DNA of 64,000 nucleotides, from NCBI RefSeq assembly GCF_963678635.1, contig NC_087066.1:15421949-15485948 (forward strand), read 5' to 3'. The translations under genes were made by a program, and so were the position numbers. Positions within the stretch are counted from its first letter, which is position 1, and every line of letters begins with the position of its first letter. The notes under the pieces were generated by a model that searched no databases, was not told where the DNA came from, and saw only the letters and a list, made by a program, of their open reading frames with translations. Source of the stretch: Symsagittifera roscoffensis (Eukaryota; Xenacoelomorpha; Acoela; Convolutidae). This document shows, one piece after another, positions 1 through 11,370 of this stretch.

Positions 1-1275
1 CACGGGTAGCATAAGCGATTCGAGGTCAAAGTAAATAACTCTTGTTAGATACCAACGAGCAGTTAAGTTTTTGAAACGATGAGTGTCCTTTGCCGGTTTT
101 GGCATCTTGATTACCACTCCTTCATCGTGATAGCACATTTCCTGGTGATGTTGAAGGGTATCGATGGATGAACATGTGTGGAAGCATTTGCGACAAATTT
201 GAATTCGGCCCCGGTGTAGCTTTCCACGCACATGTTCCACCACCCTCACCAAGTCTGTGATCAGTAAATAGTGATGAGTTTTACCGTTGCCGAGGTGTAG
301 CAGATCTGCACACAGGTCACTTGAGTATCTGCTGGACACCCTCAAAGGCAGCAATTCACCTTTCTTTGTACCTAATGAAAACAAAAAGATTTTGCTTTTT
401 TGGAATTCTCTTGAATGAACATTACGTGTTTTCCGTTAACTAAACAAGTATTGATTGGATAAAAAAATCAATGCTTACCGGAATTTGTTGACTTGACAGT
501 TGTTTAGTCGTTCAAATCTGTCAAAATCATGCAATCCCATGCGTACCATCCATCGATTTTTACAATATTGTCTGGGGATAGCTTGTAGTCTTTTAGTTAG
601 TTTCGATGCTGCCAGCGTTCTGCAGCAGAGTAAAGGGCAGCCGTTGTCTTTGAATTTATATCGTGGTACGCAGCCAAAATCAATATAGAAATCATTTCTG
701 ATCACTACTTGTTTTTATATTGGTGAAAAATTGGGAAGGTCGATGTATGAGCCAGCTCGGATAGGGGAAAATGCGGCAAAACTTAGTTACATCTTTTCAA
801 TGCGCTCCACAATCCATCCACTACCATGTGATGAAAAGGTATTGATGGCATTGGCCATTGCTCAATCATTTCCAAATAGGTCTCCTTGCCGATTCCATTG
901 AAGAAGACATTGATCATCTCAGAGTTCAGAAACAACATTGTCTTCTCGCTACGTACTTCCCCACTGCCAGATTCGTTCAGATCGTTCGCGAACTTTATCA
1001 TACTAACGTCCACGTGCAGTTGAAATTTACAGGGTACCTCTTGTACTCTCTCTTCTATGAGCGATATGAGCGTTATGAGCGAGCTCGACATGCTCTCTAG
1101 CTTCGGCAAGTGTTGCCAGCGATTCTCGACATTCGTCGCAGATAGTTGGCGGTGGCGGGTTTGCGAAAATTTTATGGATCGTCTGTTCGTGTCTTCTTAA
1201 GTTCCTCGCTGAGTTATAGACTTTCAAGCAGGTCGAACAAGTGAAGGGTGTTTTTTTTCTGCTTGAGTTAGGCAT
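1..1275 (-). pseudogene. Protein-primed DNA polymerase B (Polinton PolB), N-terminal part, broken
   Basis: This gene would replicate the element by protein-primed DNA synthesis. Read leftwards, it starts with a C2H2 zinc finger (CSTCLKVYNSARNLRRHEQTIH, about 1,165-1,255), which often begins Polinton polymerases. A further N-terminal stretch follows (about 783-1,100), then a piece containing PIRAGSYIDLP (about 730-780) and a degraded piece at 475-705. The last 372 bases are open to the window edge; they hold a Cys/His cluster (CRKCFHTC ... HHQEMC) and end at FDLES, the D-x-E of exonuclease motif I. The polymerase domain lies outside the window. Frame changes near 1,080, 785 and 480 break the gene. 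A GTAAGC...TTAG intron is possible between 478 and 372, but the phases do not fit, so decay is the simpler reading. Confidence 0.75.
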
Positions 1276-2889
1276 TGTTGGTTTGAAGGTGAGAAATCAA
1301 GAAAGAAATGTTTCATTTCGAGAAATTGATCAAGGTTTTAGCAAAGCTGAATTTGACAAAGCAAAACCGAGAAGTAAAAATTTTTTCAAAAATTCACCTT
1401 TGTTTAAATCCCAAACTAAACATATATATGTAGGTTGAGCTTAGCCATTATAAAGTAGGCTTTGAATTGGTTATGGTGTTAAGGTTTCATATCTTTTTAG
1501 GAAATGTAATAAATCGGTTTTGTGCAAATGACTAAGCTGTACGATTTTATTAATTGCTGGGCCTGTGGTTAAATCAACTTGTCGATCAAAACAACGGTTC
1601 CTTTTAGAATCAATTACTCACCGAGTCATATACTTAATTCAAAGACCCAAAAATTTTTAACACCTACGAAAACTAAAATGTTAAGCAAACTAACTAAATA
1701 ATGAACTTTTCCAAAGCTTTTTTCTTGAAGTCTGTTTACTCAATCAAAATGGTATTCCGCCATTCATGTAAAACGATGAAATCAAACAAACATACCTCGA
1801 AATCTTAAATTTGGTTAAATGTAGGGTTATTTATTCAATGATTTCGTGTTCCTTGGAAACATTTCATATAGAGTCCTTCAAAATGTTGAGGCATAACCGT
1901 TTGTTTTAGCGGGCAATAGCTAACCCAGCTCGGTGAAATCAAGTGAAAAACCTAACAATTTTTCTGTACAAATCGGGCTGAAAAAAAAATCATAATTTTT
2001 TCCAAAAAAAACTTTTTGTCTCCAAATCCAGCAAAACCTGGTTCATTGAATTTGCCTTGATCTCTTGAACAGGGTTGATACCTTTGTACAAAATTCGAAA
2101 ACAAACATAATTTTTCAAATTTTACCTCATTTTTAGGTCAAATTTCTATTATACTGTTTAAACTTTGATAGTTTTTCAAAAGTTTCTTAAGTTTTCAAAA
2201 CTGTTTAAATTCTATCTTATTTTTCTTCGGTGCGTATTAAGCCCTGACAAGCGGAGTTTCGGGAGTAGCCAGGTCCACCACTGCTTAGTTCTCAAGTCAA
2301 AACAGAGGAGAGTGGGGTAACTTGATCTGGAACAGTAGAATCGGGAGACGAGATGGTTGTTTGCATGTCACAGTCGCCCTCGAGTTCAGCATAATCGCGA
2401 ATTGATCCATCTTGTTTCTCGTAAAGGGGTATGGAGTCACAATCATACCGAAAAATTATTTTTATTGGTGATTCTTCGAGGTATCCCTTGTCGTTTTTTC
2501 TGTCTTTTTGAGAGCCGGGTAGGATTGATGGATTGTAGGGCTTTCATACATCCGTTTACGTTCCTGGCGGAGCAGGTCATTGTGATTGAGCACATAGTTG
2601 GGCAGAATTATATGAATCTTCGTTGACCACTCTTGCCATTGTTGATTGGCGGCGAGGACGTTGAATGGAGAGGATGCTAGCCTCTCTCTCTGCTGCTGCA
2701 CAATGACAACTGATTATCTCGTATAAGTTTGGTAGTTTGTTGTTCTCTCATAATCTGAGATAGAAATGATTTGTAGAGGAGCAGTCATTTTAAGTTAGGA
2801 ATTATTTGACAAATTAAGCTTCTGACCAAAAATTTGAAAAGAACTGAGAAAGTGAAACCAACTCAGATTTATGCAATAGCTAGTGTAAT
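1276..2889. other. No recognisable gene
   Basis: AT-rich sequence inside the Polinton. A minus-strand open stretch at 2,462-2,701 has unremarkable composition and matches nothing I recognise. It may be a worn piece of the element, but I cannot support a gene. Confidence 0.4.
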
Positions 2890-4375
2890 GTGTGGGTGAG
2901 AAACGTGCGGGTGTATGTGTGGGTGGCAATCAGAATAAAGTTTATGAAAAGTATAATTCTAACCCTCCAGGTAGGCCGGAACAAGTATACTTCAAAGAAA
3001 AACTTTAATTCTGTTGTATATGCCTTCAAGACATTAAGGCATGCAGCTGACCACGTCAAAGGAATTTCACGTGTACCTAAGACAATAATGACAGGTGTAA
3101 TAAAATTTTATATGCCTCATAAGTTTCTAACCACTGAAATTAATTGAATGTTCCCTCTTGGAGCTTTGGTTTACCACAGAGATTTGTTTATCTTTTATCC
3201 AATTCATTGTTCATTTTACTCTTTTATAAAACAGTTGAACCAACAAGTCACTACCGTTACCACCACCACTGTGTACTCGTCGCTAGAAAATGATACAGAC
3301 TTTTACGATAATTTTCAATATATATCTTTGGGAGAAAAACGCATTGTACGAGTTGGAACAAAAACTTTCGACAAAACGGGTACATGTATCACAGTAAAGT
3401 TGTAAAAAAAAGAATGAAGATGGCGTGTTTAAGTGTTATCAAGCAGTGACCTTCACGACAAGAGAATTTGATTGTTTGGCAGATAATTATTCAAAGATTT
3501 TTAAAAATGGTTTAAAAAACAAACTGGTGAAAAAATTTCATCTTCTTCCTCCTCCTCCTGATCCTCAGCTGTAAATGATAAACATTATAAAAAACGATAC
3601 ACGTCAAAACGACCAGTCTGTCCCGAAAAATAATGCACTGAAAGTTGTGAAGAAAACGACGCGGATGATGAATACTCGAATAATAAAAAAGGTAGAGTTG
3701 CCTGAAACAGAAAAAAAAACATCTGAATATTTTGATTCAATCGGCAGAATGGTTGGAGCAATAAACTTAAAAAACTTCGAAAGATATTTAAATTTTTTAT
3801 TCTGAACAATGAACCCGACGCCACACAACTCCCTCCAAACACAAACTTTGCATTTGCAACCCATTCAATTCACAACGAGTATTGCGCCCAATTGCTCGAC
3901 AATGCCCCTCCCCACATCCATGTTCTCATTGAAGTAACAAAAGATTGTGTCGACGTTTTGAACAAGATGACTTCAACCACTGTCGTTGTAGCTTGTCTAC
4001 TCTCATCTTTCAAACATCTAATTTTGGGTTGCAGGAAATTTCACCTATCGGGACCCCTGATGGAAAAATTAAAAATTGCTGTCAACTACAACAATTCTGT
4101 TAACAACTCAACTGACATTGGTGGTGCTTCTCTATGAAGAAGATTGCCACAAGTTTGCTTTGCTTCACAAACTCGATCCATTCAAACTAAAACTGATTTA
4201 ATCACTAATGTAACATTTGAACGCTTCATTAATATTTTGAATAGTGATAATTCCGCCGAGTTTTCTAAAATTATTAATTTTATTTTGAGTGGGTATAGTC
4301 GTTCAAAGATTGATTCAAATACTTTGTTTCTTAAATTTGTAATGGAAAAGAAATTTAAATACTAAAAACAATTTT
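2890..4375 (+). pseudogene. Unidentified plus-strand Polinton gene(s), broken
   Basis: Protein-like reading continues through several frames on the plus strand, opposite to the neighbouring genes: 2,890-3,147, 3,148-3,405, a shifted continuation at about 3,402-3,572, then 3,575-3,805, 3,805-4,137 and 4,144-4,365. The part around 3,290-3,500 (beta-rich, with ISLGEKRIVRVG and then TFTTREFDCLADNY) has the spacing of a small single-stranded DNA-binding fold such as PC4, but the likeness is weak. The part at 3,810-4,137 includes a Cys-poor helical stretch with DNAPPHIHVLIEVTKDCVD. I do not recognise the protein. Its orientation and place between protease and polymerase suggest a lineage-specific gene of the element. 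Confidence 0.4.
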
Positions 4376-4634
4376 TAGAGCCTGCGATAACGCCAGAGGC
4401 AAGTGTTGTAGCCAAAAAAAAACAAAAAAAAGTTTGGAGAAAAAGTCAACTATAAATCATTATAGAAACTCATCAGAATCAAAAATTTATAACATCATAT
4501 GTTTAGCGAAACGCATCATGTCATGATCGTTTACTTTGAAACCTATAGGAAATTTGGATGAAAGTATAAATGAGCAATATAAATACAATAAAGTCCACAC
4601 AAGACCGAGTTAGCTGATTTGATTGACTTGTTCA

Positions 4635-4862
4635 TCAGTATTTGGTTTCCTTCATTTGGTCACCAGCTTGAGCGAATGGTAGCCAGTGAGTTCCTGACTG
4701 GTCTGAGTTGGATGCGTGCACTATCATAAAAGTTTTGTCGCGTTTCAATATTGTTCTAAATGTTAAGTTAGCTGGAAAAAGACCTCTAAATTGATGTTTC
4801 AAATGCTTGCATCGGTTAGTTAGCTCAGTTTTCCGTTGATTGTCCATTTTTTTCCGGTTCAA
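4635..4862 (-). pseudogene. Adenain-like cysteine protease fragment (Polinton PRO)
   Basis: A fragment of the maturation protease that would cut capsid precursors. The recognisable part runs from FRGLFPANL to GTHWLPF. The histidine in GTHW is the expected catalytic histidine of C5-type (adenovirus-like) proteases, and a Gly-x-Phe-Pro segment comes before it as in that family. The frame ends soon after, so the later catalytic Asp/Glu and Cys region is missing or unrecognisable. It lies directly downstream of, and touches, the major capsid gene. Confidence 0.6.
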
Positions 4863-6095
4863 TTCATGTAAGTGTTTTTAGCGATTTTTCTGTCGGAACG
4901 CAAGTAAACTGTTGATGCACGATCTCCCATGAAAAGTAACTCCATAACTTCCCCCAGCGGTGCATCAAACTTCAGTTCTACTAAAATGGTGCAATTGGTC
5001 AATTCAGGATGAATAAAGTCATGTGAAGCCTCGTGATTAGATGTGAGATTAAATGCCATAATACAATGATTGTGATAATTAGCAAAACTGATTTCATGAC
5101 TATTGTTAAAAACAAAGTCTAGAGCTTCCAATGTGTTATAGTATATTCTTTTAATATTAGTCGTTGACACAGGAGTACCTGCAATGGGTAGACCGTTTCG
5201 GTAAACAGTGATTTCTTTCAGCTAAAACTTGTGATAATGAAACGGTTTTGTTCGGTTAGTTCCCAGGTATGCTGTATTCGAGCTCATTGTCAAAATCATT
5301 CGACGAATTGGCTCTTTGGCAAAAACGTCTTCTTGTCGCCAGCTTTGCGCACCAGTTGTGGCCAAAAAATTTCTTGGTAAAACTTCAATACAATTGTACC
5401 TTGCGGGTGTTTTCAATAGAGTTTTTTCTATCGATGATAGTACAAAATCTGTTACTGTCATTTTGGGCATATATAGGTTAGCCTCAGTGATTTGCACTTG
5501 GAAATGTTTATTAGGTTGCTCAGACATAATAACAAAGTCATTAGGATATCGTCTCAGAGAAAATCTTGATAAGATATTTGTCACACCGCTGATAAGATAT
5601 TTGTCACATGATAAAAAAAATAAAAGCAATTTAACCAAATAAACGGATTTCGCTTGATACAGCTATGATTCGCTTGCGTTCCGCGATGGATTATCTTCAT
5701 AATAATAACCTTGACAAGCAAGCCATGTTTTCTTTGCATCCTTCCCGTAGGAAAATTCGGTCTCAATGAAACTCTTATGGGCAAAGTTGTCATTACCTGT
5801 TGAAGTTTTTTTCTCCATTCAAGGACACTGTGCATTCGGAAAATGAAGGTAAAAGTAGATTATTAACCAAACATGTGGTGTCTCGCTGTGCTGCCTCTGT
5901 AGCATGAGTTTGCAGTAAATTACCATTATTTTGAACAACGAGTGCTACGATCTCCAAGCGACTTCCTTGAAGATCAATAATTTTGTTTCTATCTCCTAAA
6001 ACTTCAAAACGAGCATAGGACCATCAGGTGATTAAGATGGACCAATTTTTTAAGTGAATGCATTTTCAAATGCAATGAGTAGAACAGGCTTTTCA
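4859..6095 (-). pseudogene. Polinton major capsid protein (double jelly roll), broken
   Basis: This would be the hexon-like major coat protein. The first part (about 6,095-5,830) has an open stretch around GDRNKIIDLQGSRLEIVAL and VNNLLLPSF. The frame then shifts near 5,800 to a stretch with ETEFSYGKDAKKTWL (about 5,690-5,790). It shifts again to the long open part 5,638-5,225, which has PARYNCIEVLPRNFL and ends KPFHYHKF. A single in-frame TAG at 5,222-5,224 interrupts it, and the same frame runs on to 4,859. Segment order and motif spacing match Polinton major capsid proteins. Breaks seen: at least two frameshifts and one amber stop. The core-like gene comes just before it. Confidence 0.75.
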
Positions 6096-6137
6096 AACAA
6101 ATCTAATGAGCTGTGAGTTGCTTCAGTTGGTAACAAA

Positions 6138-6560
6138 TTAGAAATCATTTCGGACTTTGGTGAAAAAAATGGAGCGACTTCTCAGTGGAGTTCGTTTGTT
6201 TGGAATGAGAATTTTTGTTTTTCTTTTTCTTGTTGTTGTTTTTGTTGTTGTCTTCTGTTTTCTGCTCATACGGGAAGTGCTGCGTCCAACTACAACTTGT
6301 TTTTTGATTCTGTTTTTTACTGTGTTTTTGAAGGCTTGTTTCGCCGTTTTCTTCCTGGTTGCTATATCTAATAATTTGTATGCTACTTGAACAAGTAATT
6401 CTTTTCCAATACGTTTTGCTGCTGGTACTATAAATTTCTGAGCTAACATAAGTGCTAGTCGTCCAATAGCCATAGCCAGAGCACGGAAGCCACTACCCCG
6501 CTGTCTGCAATGTCCTGAGAAGTGAGACATGGTCGCTTGTTTATGATAGTATGCCTCCAT
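6138..6560 (-). CDS. Basic core-like virion protein of Polinton (adenovirus pX/core-type)
   Basis: A 140-codon frame, one of the few unbroken ones in the element. After a short N-terminus it has a glycine-rich turn (RGSGFRALAMAIGRL) and a hydrophobic helix pair ending in KRIGKELLVQVAYKLLDIA. A strongly basic tail rich in Lys, Arg and Thr follows. This layout matches the small basic virion or core proteins that sit next to the major capsid gene in Polintons and adintoviruses. Its job is probably to condense DNA or line the capsid. The function is inferred from layout and position only. Confidence 0.6.
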   Translation of the reverse strand: MEAYYHKQATMSHFSGHCRQRGSGFRALAMAIGRLALMLAQKFIVPAAKRIGKELLVQVAYKLLDIATRKKTAKQAFKNTVKNRIKKQVVVGRSTSRMSRKQKTTTKTTTRKRKTKILIPNKRTPLRSRSIFFTKVRNDF

Positions 6561-6744
6561 AATCTTAATCAGAAAACTTTTGAAAATTTAAAGTCAAAGC
6601 AAATTTTCCATCTCCTCCCGCAAATGGTACAAGTGTACCGGTTTCTATTCGTAGGTTTTCCGCAATGCTCTTCACGAGGAGTTTTTTAAAATCTTAGTAG
6701 CTAAAAACTTTGCGATGATTTGGTTGTGATAGTGCTATGCATAT

Positions 6745-7265
6745 GACTGGATTTTTTTATAGCCGATATGGTAGCCCGTTCCATCTCTTATATCTTTGAA
6801 ACCTAACATACTAGGAGTTTGTGGGCTCTCAAAGGTTTTGCCTTCCCAATAATGCATCCACATTGAAAAATGTTTGGTAATGGGGTCGATGCTATAACTG
6901 AAAGTATCAAAATCAACCTTCCAATTGATTTCGTTGATTAATTTCTCGATTTCGTCATATTCACCCTTTGTTTTTTCAGTTTCTCTCTATCATATAGTCT
7001 AGATATTTAATCTTTTGCCACTTTAAGACTTGCTTAAACTTTTTTCTTTTTTGTATTACACTATTTTAGTATCTGTTAAATTGTTAAACGGAGTGGGAAA
7101 CGTTATTTCTGTAAATGCAACACTCCCTTCGCCTTGCAGATCGATATCTTCACTCAGCAGATTTTTAAAACTCACTAGTGAGTTGTCATTGAAGATATTC
7201 ATTGAGGCTGATGACACTAGGGTGTTACTAAAGGAATCTTTCTCACCTCCAAAGTTGCTAGACAT
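6745..7265 (-). pseudogene. Polinton minor capsid (penton-like) protein, N-terminal half, broken
   Basis: It starts at the ATG at 7,263-7,265. The first 69 codons end in a strand-rich segment with GSVAFTEITFPTPFNN, the usual opening of the Polinton penton-like protein. After about 7,056 the frame shifts. A second stretch (about 6,750-6,965) has GEYDEIEKLINEINWK and then PSMLGFKDIRDG, again in the expected order for the family. That stretch ends at a stop near 6,745, and the C-terminal half is gone or unrecognisable. It lies between integrase remains and the core-like gene, so capsid genes are clustered. Confidence 0.6.
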
Positions 7266-7268
7266 TGT

Positions 7269-7808
7269 TTAGCTTGACCCCTCCTTTTCCAATACTCTAA
7301 TTAGTTCGGGCTCATAAAATTTACCCTCGATATAAGAGTAGGTCCATTTGTCCTCCAAAAACTTATAAATCAAACTTTTTAGTGATCAAATGTTCCTCTC
7401 GGAGTGAAAAAAAATGATCAAAAATTTTTTTTCACTCCGTTTTGTGTATGTTTTGATGCCCTTTTCTCACATAAAGTTTTGAATGACCCCTTTACCCCTG
7501 AACTCTGTGCCTTTATCTACCCAGACTTTTTGTGGCTGTTTTGTTTTTATCCTTTGTTTGAAAGATTCCGCAGTTGAGGCAGCATACTTTGATTTCGACG
7601 GCTGTACACGTAGATAGCGGGACATGCAATCCACTGCAACCACAGGATATTTAATAATCTTGTTGTAATCTGCAAGTTTATCAACGTACGCTAGGTCAAT
7701 TAACCATATTTTGTCTATATCATAAACTATCATTTTGAGGCGTGGTGTTTTGCGACAAATTGTTCGATATTTTGAATATGCAGACTCTGCATGTAAAAAT
7801 TGTTTCAC
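7269..7808 (-). pseudogene. Polinton integrase (rve/DDE type), internally deleted
   Basis: This would insert the element into the genome. The 7,808-7,467 part has the catalytic core start (VAVDCMSRYLRV, with the first Asp) and KVWVDKGTEF, which holds the second catalytic Asp. After a stop, scraps continue in another frame, and a C-terminal piece (about 7,272-7,370) reads LEDKWTYSYIEGKFYEPEL. There the end of the catalytic core is joined directly to the last residues of the usual C-terminal domain, so an internal deletion is likely. I did not see the catalytic Glu. A perfect 16-bp inverted repeat (7,400-7,415 / 7,424-7,439) lies inside the gene. The gene is dead. Confidence 0.75.
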
Positions 7809-7809
7809 T

Positions 7810-8821
7810 TTACTTCGTGAAATTTTTTATTCTTCTTTTAAATTCTGTACACTGCCAAACAATGCTGACCATTACTAGTAAATTTAGTTTCAATAGTTTT
7901 TCTTCAGCTGGTGTAATCTTTCCATTTTTTTGTTTTCGTCTTCGTCTTCTCTGTCGTTGCAGAATCTGAATCGTTATCGGGCCTTCCGAACAATTCAGAG
8001 TCTTCTTCTTCTGCGCCTTCTTCTCGTTTGGTTTTTTGCGCTGACCGTTCTCTTTCACTGTCTGCAACAGTCCTTCTGATTTTGCGTCTTTTAATGCTTT
8101 TTGAGCCAGAACTTGTCGATGGTTTTTTGGGAGAAAGGTTGGCTCTAGCTGTTGATGGGGATTTTGTGGCACCTCGAATTCTTTGCTGTTGTTGAGCTTA
8201 ATCCGTAGTCGTTGACTGAACCGCGACTTTGTCATACTTGTTCATAACCAACTGTTCGTCAGGTTTGAGAGACCTCAAATTGAGCATGAAAGCAGGGTTG
8301 ATCAATTTTTTAGTTTGTTGTTGTATATCATACAAAAAAAACTGATGGCTTAAGACCGGTTGGAACTTTATCAACGTAAAGTTCTTCTTTTTCTTTTTTT
8401 TTACTGTGGCTCGCTCTGACTTCTTAGTAGTTTTCAGAACTTTTTTCGATAAAAAAAGTTTGTTTTTGTCCATGCGTTGTAATTGTAACATGATATGATC
8501 AGCGGATAAAGCGTCAATAAGCTTAGTACTTGTTTCCAGTTCATTTCACTCATCTTCGGTGAGAAGCAGAGTTTGTTATTGTTGATTGTTGTCTACTGTG
8601 GCATCGATAAGTGTTTCGGGGGTTGGTATAACTGTAGGATTAGTTGTTGTTGCATTTAGGGGTCTTAATTGATTCAAGTATGATAATTGCGGTTTGTAAA
8701 GTTTGATTGAAATGTCAACAAAAATTTCCGCTGCATGAAGTTGTTCTCTAAAATCAATATGCTTCGGAATCAGAACAAACTCTTGTGCTGTAATTTTTAT
8801 GCTGTCAAAAAATTGAAGCAA
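7810..8821 (-). pseudogene. Small Polinton gene B and Lys-rich open stretches, broken
   Basis: Three minus-strand open stretches follow one another: 8,821-8,576, 8,491-8,198 and 8,235-7,810. The first begins MLQFFDSIKITAQEFVLIP, like a small gene found beside the ATPase-side genes in many Polintons (a protein with an early VLIP segment and long helices). The second and third are Lys-rich and may be its continuation after frameshifts, or the start of the integrase. I cannot assign a biochemical role. Confidence 0.4.
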
Positions 8822-8840
8822 AAATAAAGTACATGTCTGA

Positions 8841-9101
8841 TCAGATAAAACCCTTGTTTATTAATATAACAGCTGATTTTTTTTCGATACTCGTTTTTGG
8901 ATTGATTAGAATCTTATATGTTTCTTCGAAATTAATAAAATGTGGAATACTAACAGGCACATTACCGTTGACTACATTGAGCAAGCATTCGCAAACGACT
9001 GATAATACTTGGGTGTTTGATGATTTTCTAATAAAGCTCCGTAGTTGACTTGGATTCAATTGTAAAATATGCTGCATAATAGATACTTTTTTCGCGTTCA
9101 T
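8841..9101 (-). CDS. Small Polinton-type protein A
   Basis: An 86-codon frame that looks like the short helical protein commonly encoded beside Polinton and adintovirus structural genes. Features seen: QLNPSQLRSFIRKS near the start, then VCECLLNVVNGNVPVS, and a C-terminal KKSAVILINKGF. The family has no proven function that I can name. The gene lies just downstream of the ATPase and just upstream of small gene B. It may be complete or slightly shortened at the C-terminus. Confidence 0.5.
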   Translation of the reverse strand: MNAKKVSIMQHILQLNPSQLRSFIRKSSNTQVLSVVCECLLNVVNGNVPVSIPHFINFEETYKILINPKTSIEKKSAVILINKGFI

Positions 9102-9138
9102 TTGTGATGGGTGTCACATCTGCCTGATCTAATGGTAA

Positions 9139-9804
9139 TTAGAAAGCTGACGGACCAGGTGCTATTATGTTTGAACAGTATCTGAGACAGTCTGCTGATG
9201 TTCGGGGATCTATACATATTAATACATGTCCAAAACTGTTCTTTGTAGCCAGTTCATACAATTGACGTAAAAATTTAGGTGCATTAGGTTGCCCTCCGAG
9301 GTGATCAAATTCCTGAATATCACGAGGTGATTTGAGTAAAATAATGTGAGATGTTTTCAAATCAATAGTTCGTGACCAACGACTTTGTTGGAATAAATTA
9401 TGTTTGATATAACTAACATCTAAGCCCTTGTGTCTTCCTGCTGTTGCTAGTTTAACGAATTCTTTATCATTGTATATTTCTTCGCATGAGTCATCAAACA
9501 CTAACAGAATGTTTTCATTGTTTCTCAAACGATCGATTCAGTCAAACTTTTTATATTCTAATTGAATTCTGCGAGCATTTAACTCGTACCTAACTATAAG
9601 TTGAATATCTTTGCAGAAAAAACACTCTTCAAATTTGGGATAAAAGGTTCTCCCAGTCAACAATTTGAAAATTATTCCTGTTTTTCCTGATCCCGAAGGT
9701 CTTACAACTGCCATAAACAGTCTTGTCGACGCATCAATAATTTTATTCATATCCTTGGGTTTGGTAGCACGTACCCAACTAAACCAGACAATATTGAAAA
9801 CCAA
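9139..9804 (-). pseudogene. Polinton packaging ATPase (FtsK/HerA-like), one in-frame stop
   Basis: This would pump DNA into the capsid. The upstream part (9,804-9,541) has a P-loop, PSGSGKTGIIFKLL, preceded by Arg where the family usually has Gly. The downstream part (9,537-9,139) has the Walker B strand ENILLVFDD, then a segment with KHNLFQQSRWSRTIDLKTSH and IILLKSPRD. Both parts are in the same frame, separated by a single TGA at 9,538-9,540, so one substitution may be the only major break. Total length is near 220 codons, close to the usual size. Confidence 0.8.
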
Positions 9805-10149
9805 ACTGATGTTTCTTCACAGCTTAGTTGCGTCAAAGAAAGTTTCTAGATACAAAAGCTTAGTAAATTAAATTTATAATCAGTTGAGACAAAAAAACTA
9901 CTTCTGATCTGGGAACAATGGCATCAAATAAAATTTCAAGATTTTTGTTCGGGGTTACTTCGATCATAAACAAAATCAATAACTATAGTTTCATCAGGCT
10001 CATCATCTGCTACTTCAGACAGTCATTTTTTTTCTCTCTCTCTCTCTCTCACTATCTATCTATATCATCCGTTTCTTATTGTAAATGTAAATTTCTTAAG
10101 GTAAATTTTCAATTCTCGGGCAACCCAATTCATCAAGGTTCATAAATTT

Positions 10150-11370
10150 TCAATTCAAATACTTTGCCAGAAGATCAGCTTTTTTCCTTTAGCGTAAAAG
10201 GTGGCATTAGGGTTCCTCAAAACAAAACTTTGAATAGTCTGAATTCCGTGCAAGTTATTTGTCAACCAGTTGTATGCTTCTTGTTCAGATTTAGGAAGTG
10301 AATTGAAACTGGCTGGAGGTAGAAAAATAAAAAATTCACTGTAATCAGAAGTTGTAATGGCTAGTTCTTTAAAAATAAAGTTTAATTTTCCTACAACGGA
10401 ATCCTTCCAAGTCCAGCACGACTGATCTTTCCTTCAACATTCTAACAATTGATAGAGAATTGATTTTGTCAGTTTAACATATAAACAGAACGTAATACCA
10501 CTCAAGTGACCAATCAGGCTGTTGTTACATTTCCAGGGTAGCATATAACAGTATGTGGGACCGATGTTATAAATTTCGTGGACAAATCTCGCGGCTTCGT
10601 GTAAAATTGCATGCAGTCGTAATATTTTTGAATCATTCAGGTATTTGTGCAATGAAGAACTGTCTATTCCAATTAGACCTCCATATGATCTAAGTTTAAT
10701 GGCAACATAAAAGTTTAAATCATTTTTACTAGAAAAAAAACAGACAACATGAAGCTAGAAAATAATTACGGCGAGCAGAGTTTTCCGGGTAGATTTTTTT
10801 CACAGTCAAATAAACCTCGTGAATGATTTCCAAGTCCGTTGAAATAACTCTACGTTTTTCTCCAATTTCATTTTGTATTTTTTCCAACACCTCGCGGACC
10901 TGCTGAATTTCGAGCCAGTGGAAGTGAAAGTGACCTTGCACATACCACTTACTCAGTCCTTTATCTAGGTGGTAGATATTTAGTTAGATCACTGGAAGTT
11001 TTTGATATTTTGAATTTTTATCAAAGCAAAGTCGAATCATTCGCTCCACCCCTCTCTCAATCATAATAAACTCAAAATCGAATGAGTAATGATATCGGTT
11101 TTCATAAGTAACAATGATTAGATCAGTAGCCCTACCATTTTTTTGTTTTGCATAAACGCACCACGTTATTCGTAAGAGCTCATTCAAATAAAACAGCTGT
11201 TTACAACTTTGAGCATATTCTTTTTTTGCTGTTTCAACAAACCTCGAGATGAGAACTTTTTGACGATTGTGTATATTACTACTTTTTGATCTGACACCAG
11301 TTGAAAAAACTGAGAAAGTTGAGTTTTCTTGATCAATATCCTCAGTGTGCCAATTTCCTATTAAACTCAT
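10150..11370 (-). pseudogene. Unidentified minus-strand Polinton gene(s), broken
   Basis: It starts with ATG at 11,368-11,370 and stays open to 10,984 (128 codons, with FVETAKKEYAQSCKQLF and WCVYAKQKNGRATDLIIVTY). Further open stretches lie at 10,941-10,729, 10,652-10,434 and about 10,400-10,170. The last has a convincing protein-like run (EFFIFLPPASFNSLPKSEQE, then AYNWLTNNLHGIQTI). I do not recognise the protein. It sits at the far right of the element, upstream of the ATPase, and could be one gene with frameshifts or two genes. Confidence 0.4.

Noticed and set aside
475..480. Intron in PolB at 372-478
   Set aside because: The splice signals look good but the exon phases do not join without a stop, so frameshift decay is simpler.
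3290..3500. PC4-like DNA-binding protein
   Set aside because: Only spacing and general strand pattern agree; no diagnostic residues that I can trust.
10036..10052. TC-rich microsatellite as a CRISPR-like or regulatory repeat
   Set aside because: Simple sequence only; the window is eukaryotic and has no repeat-spacer array.
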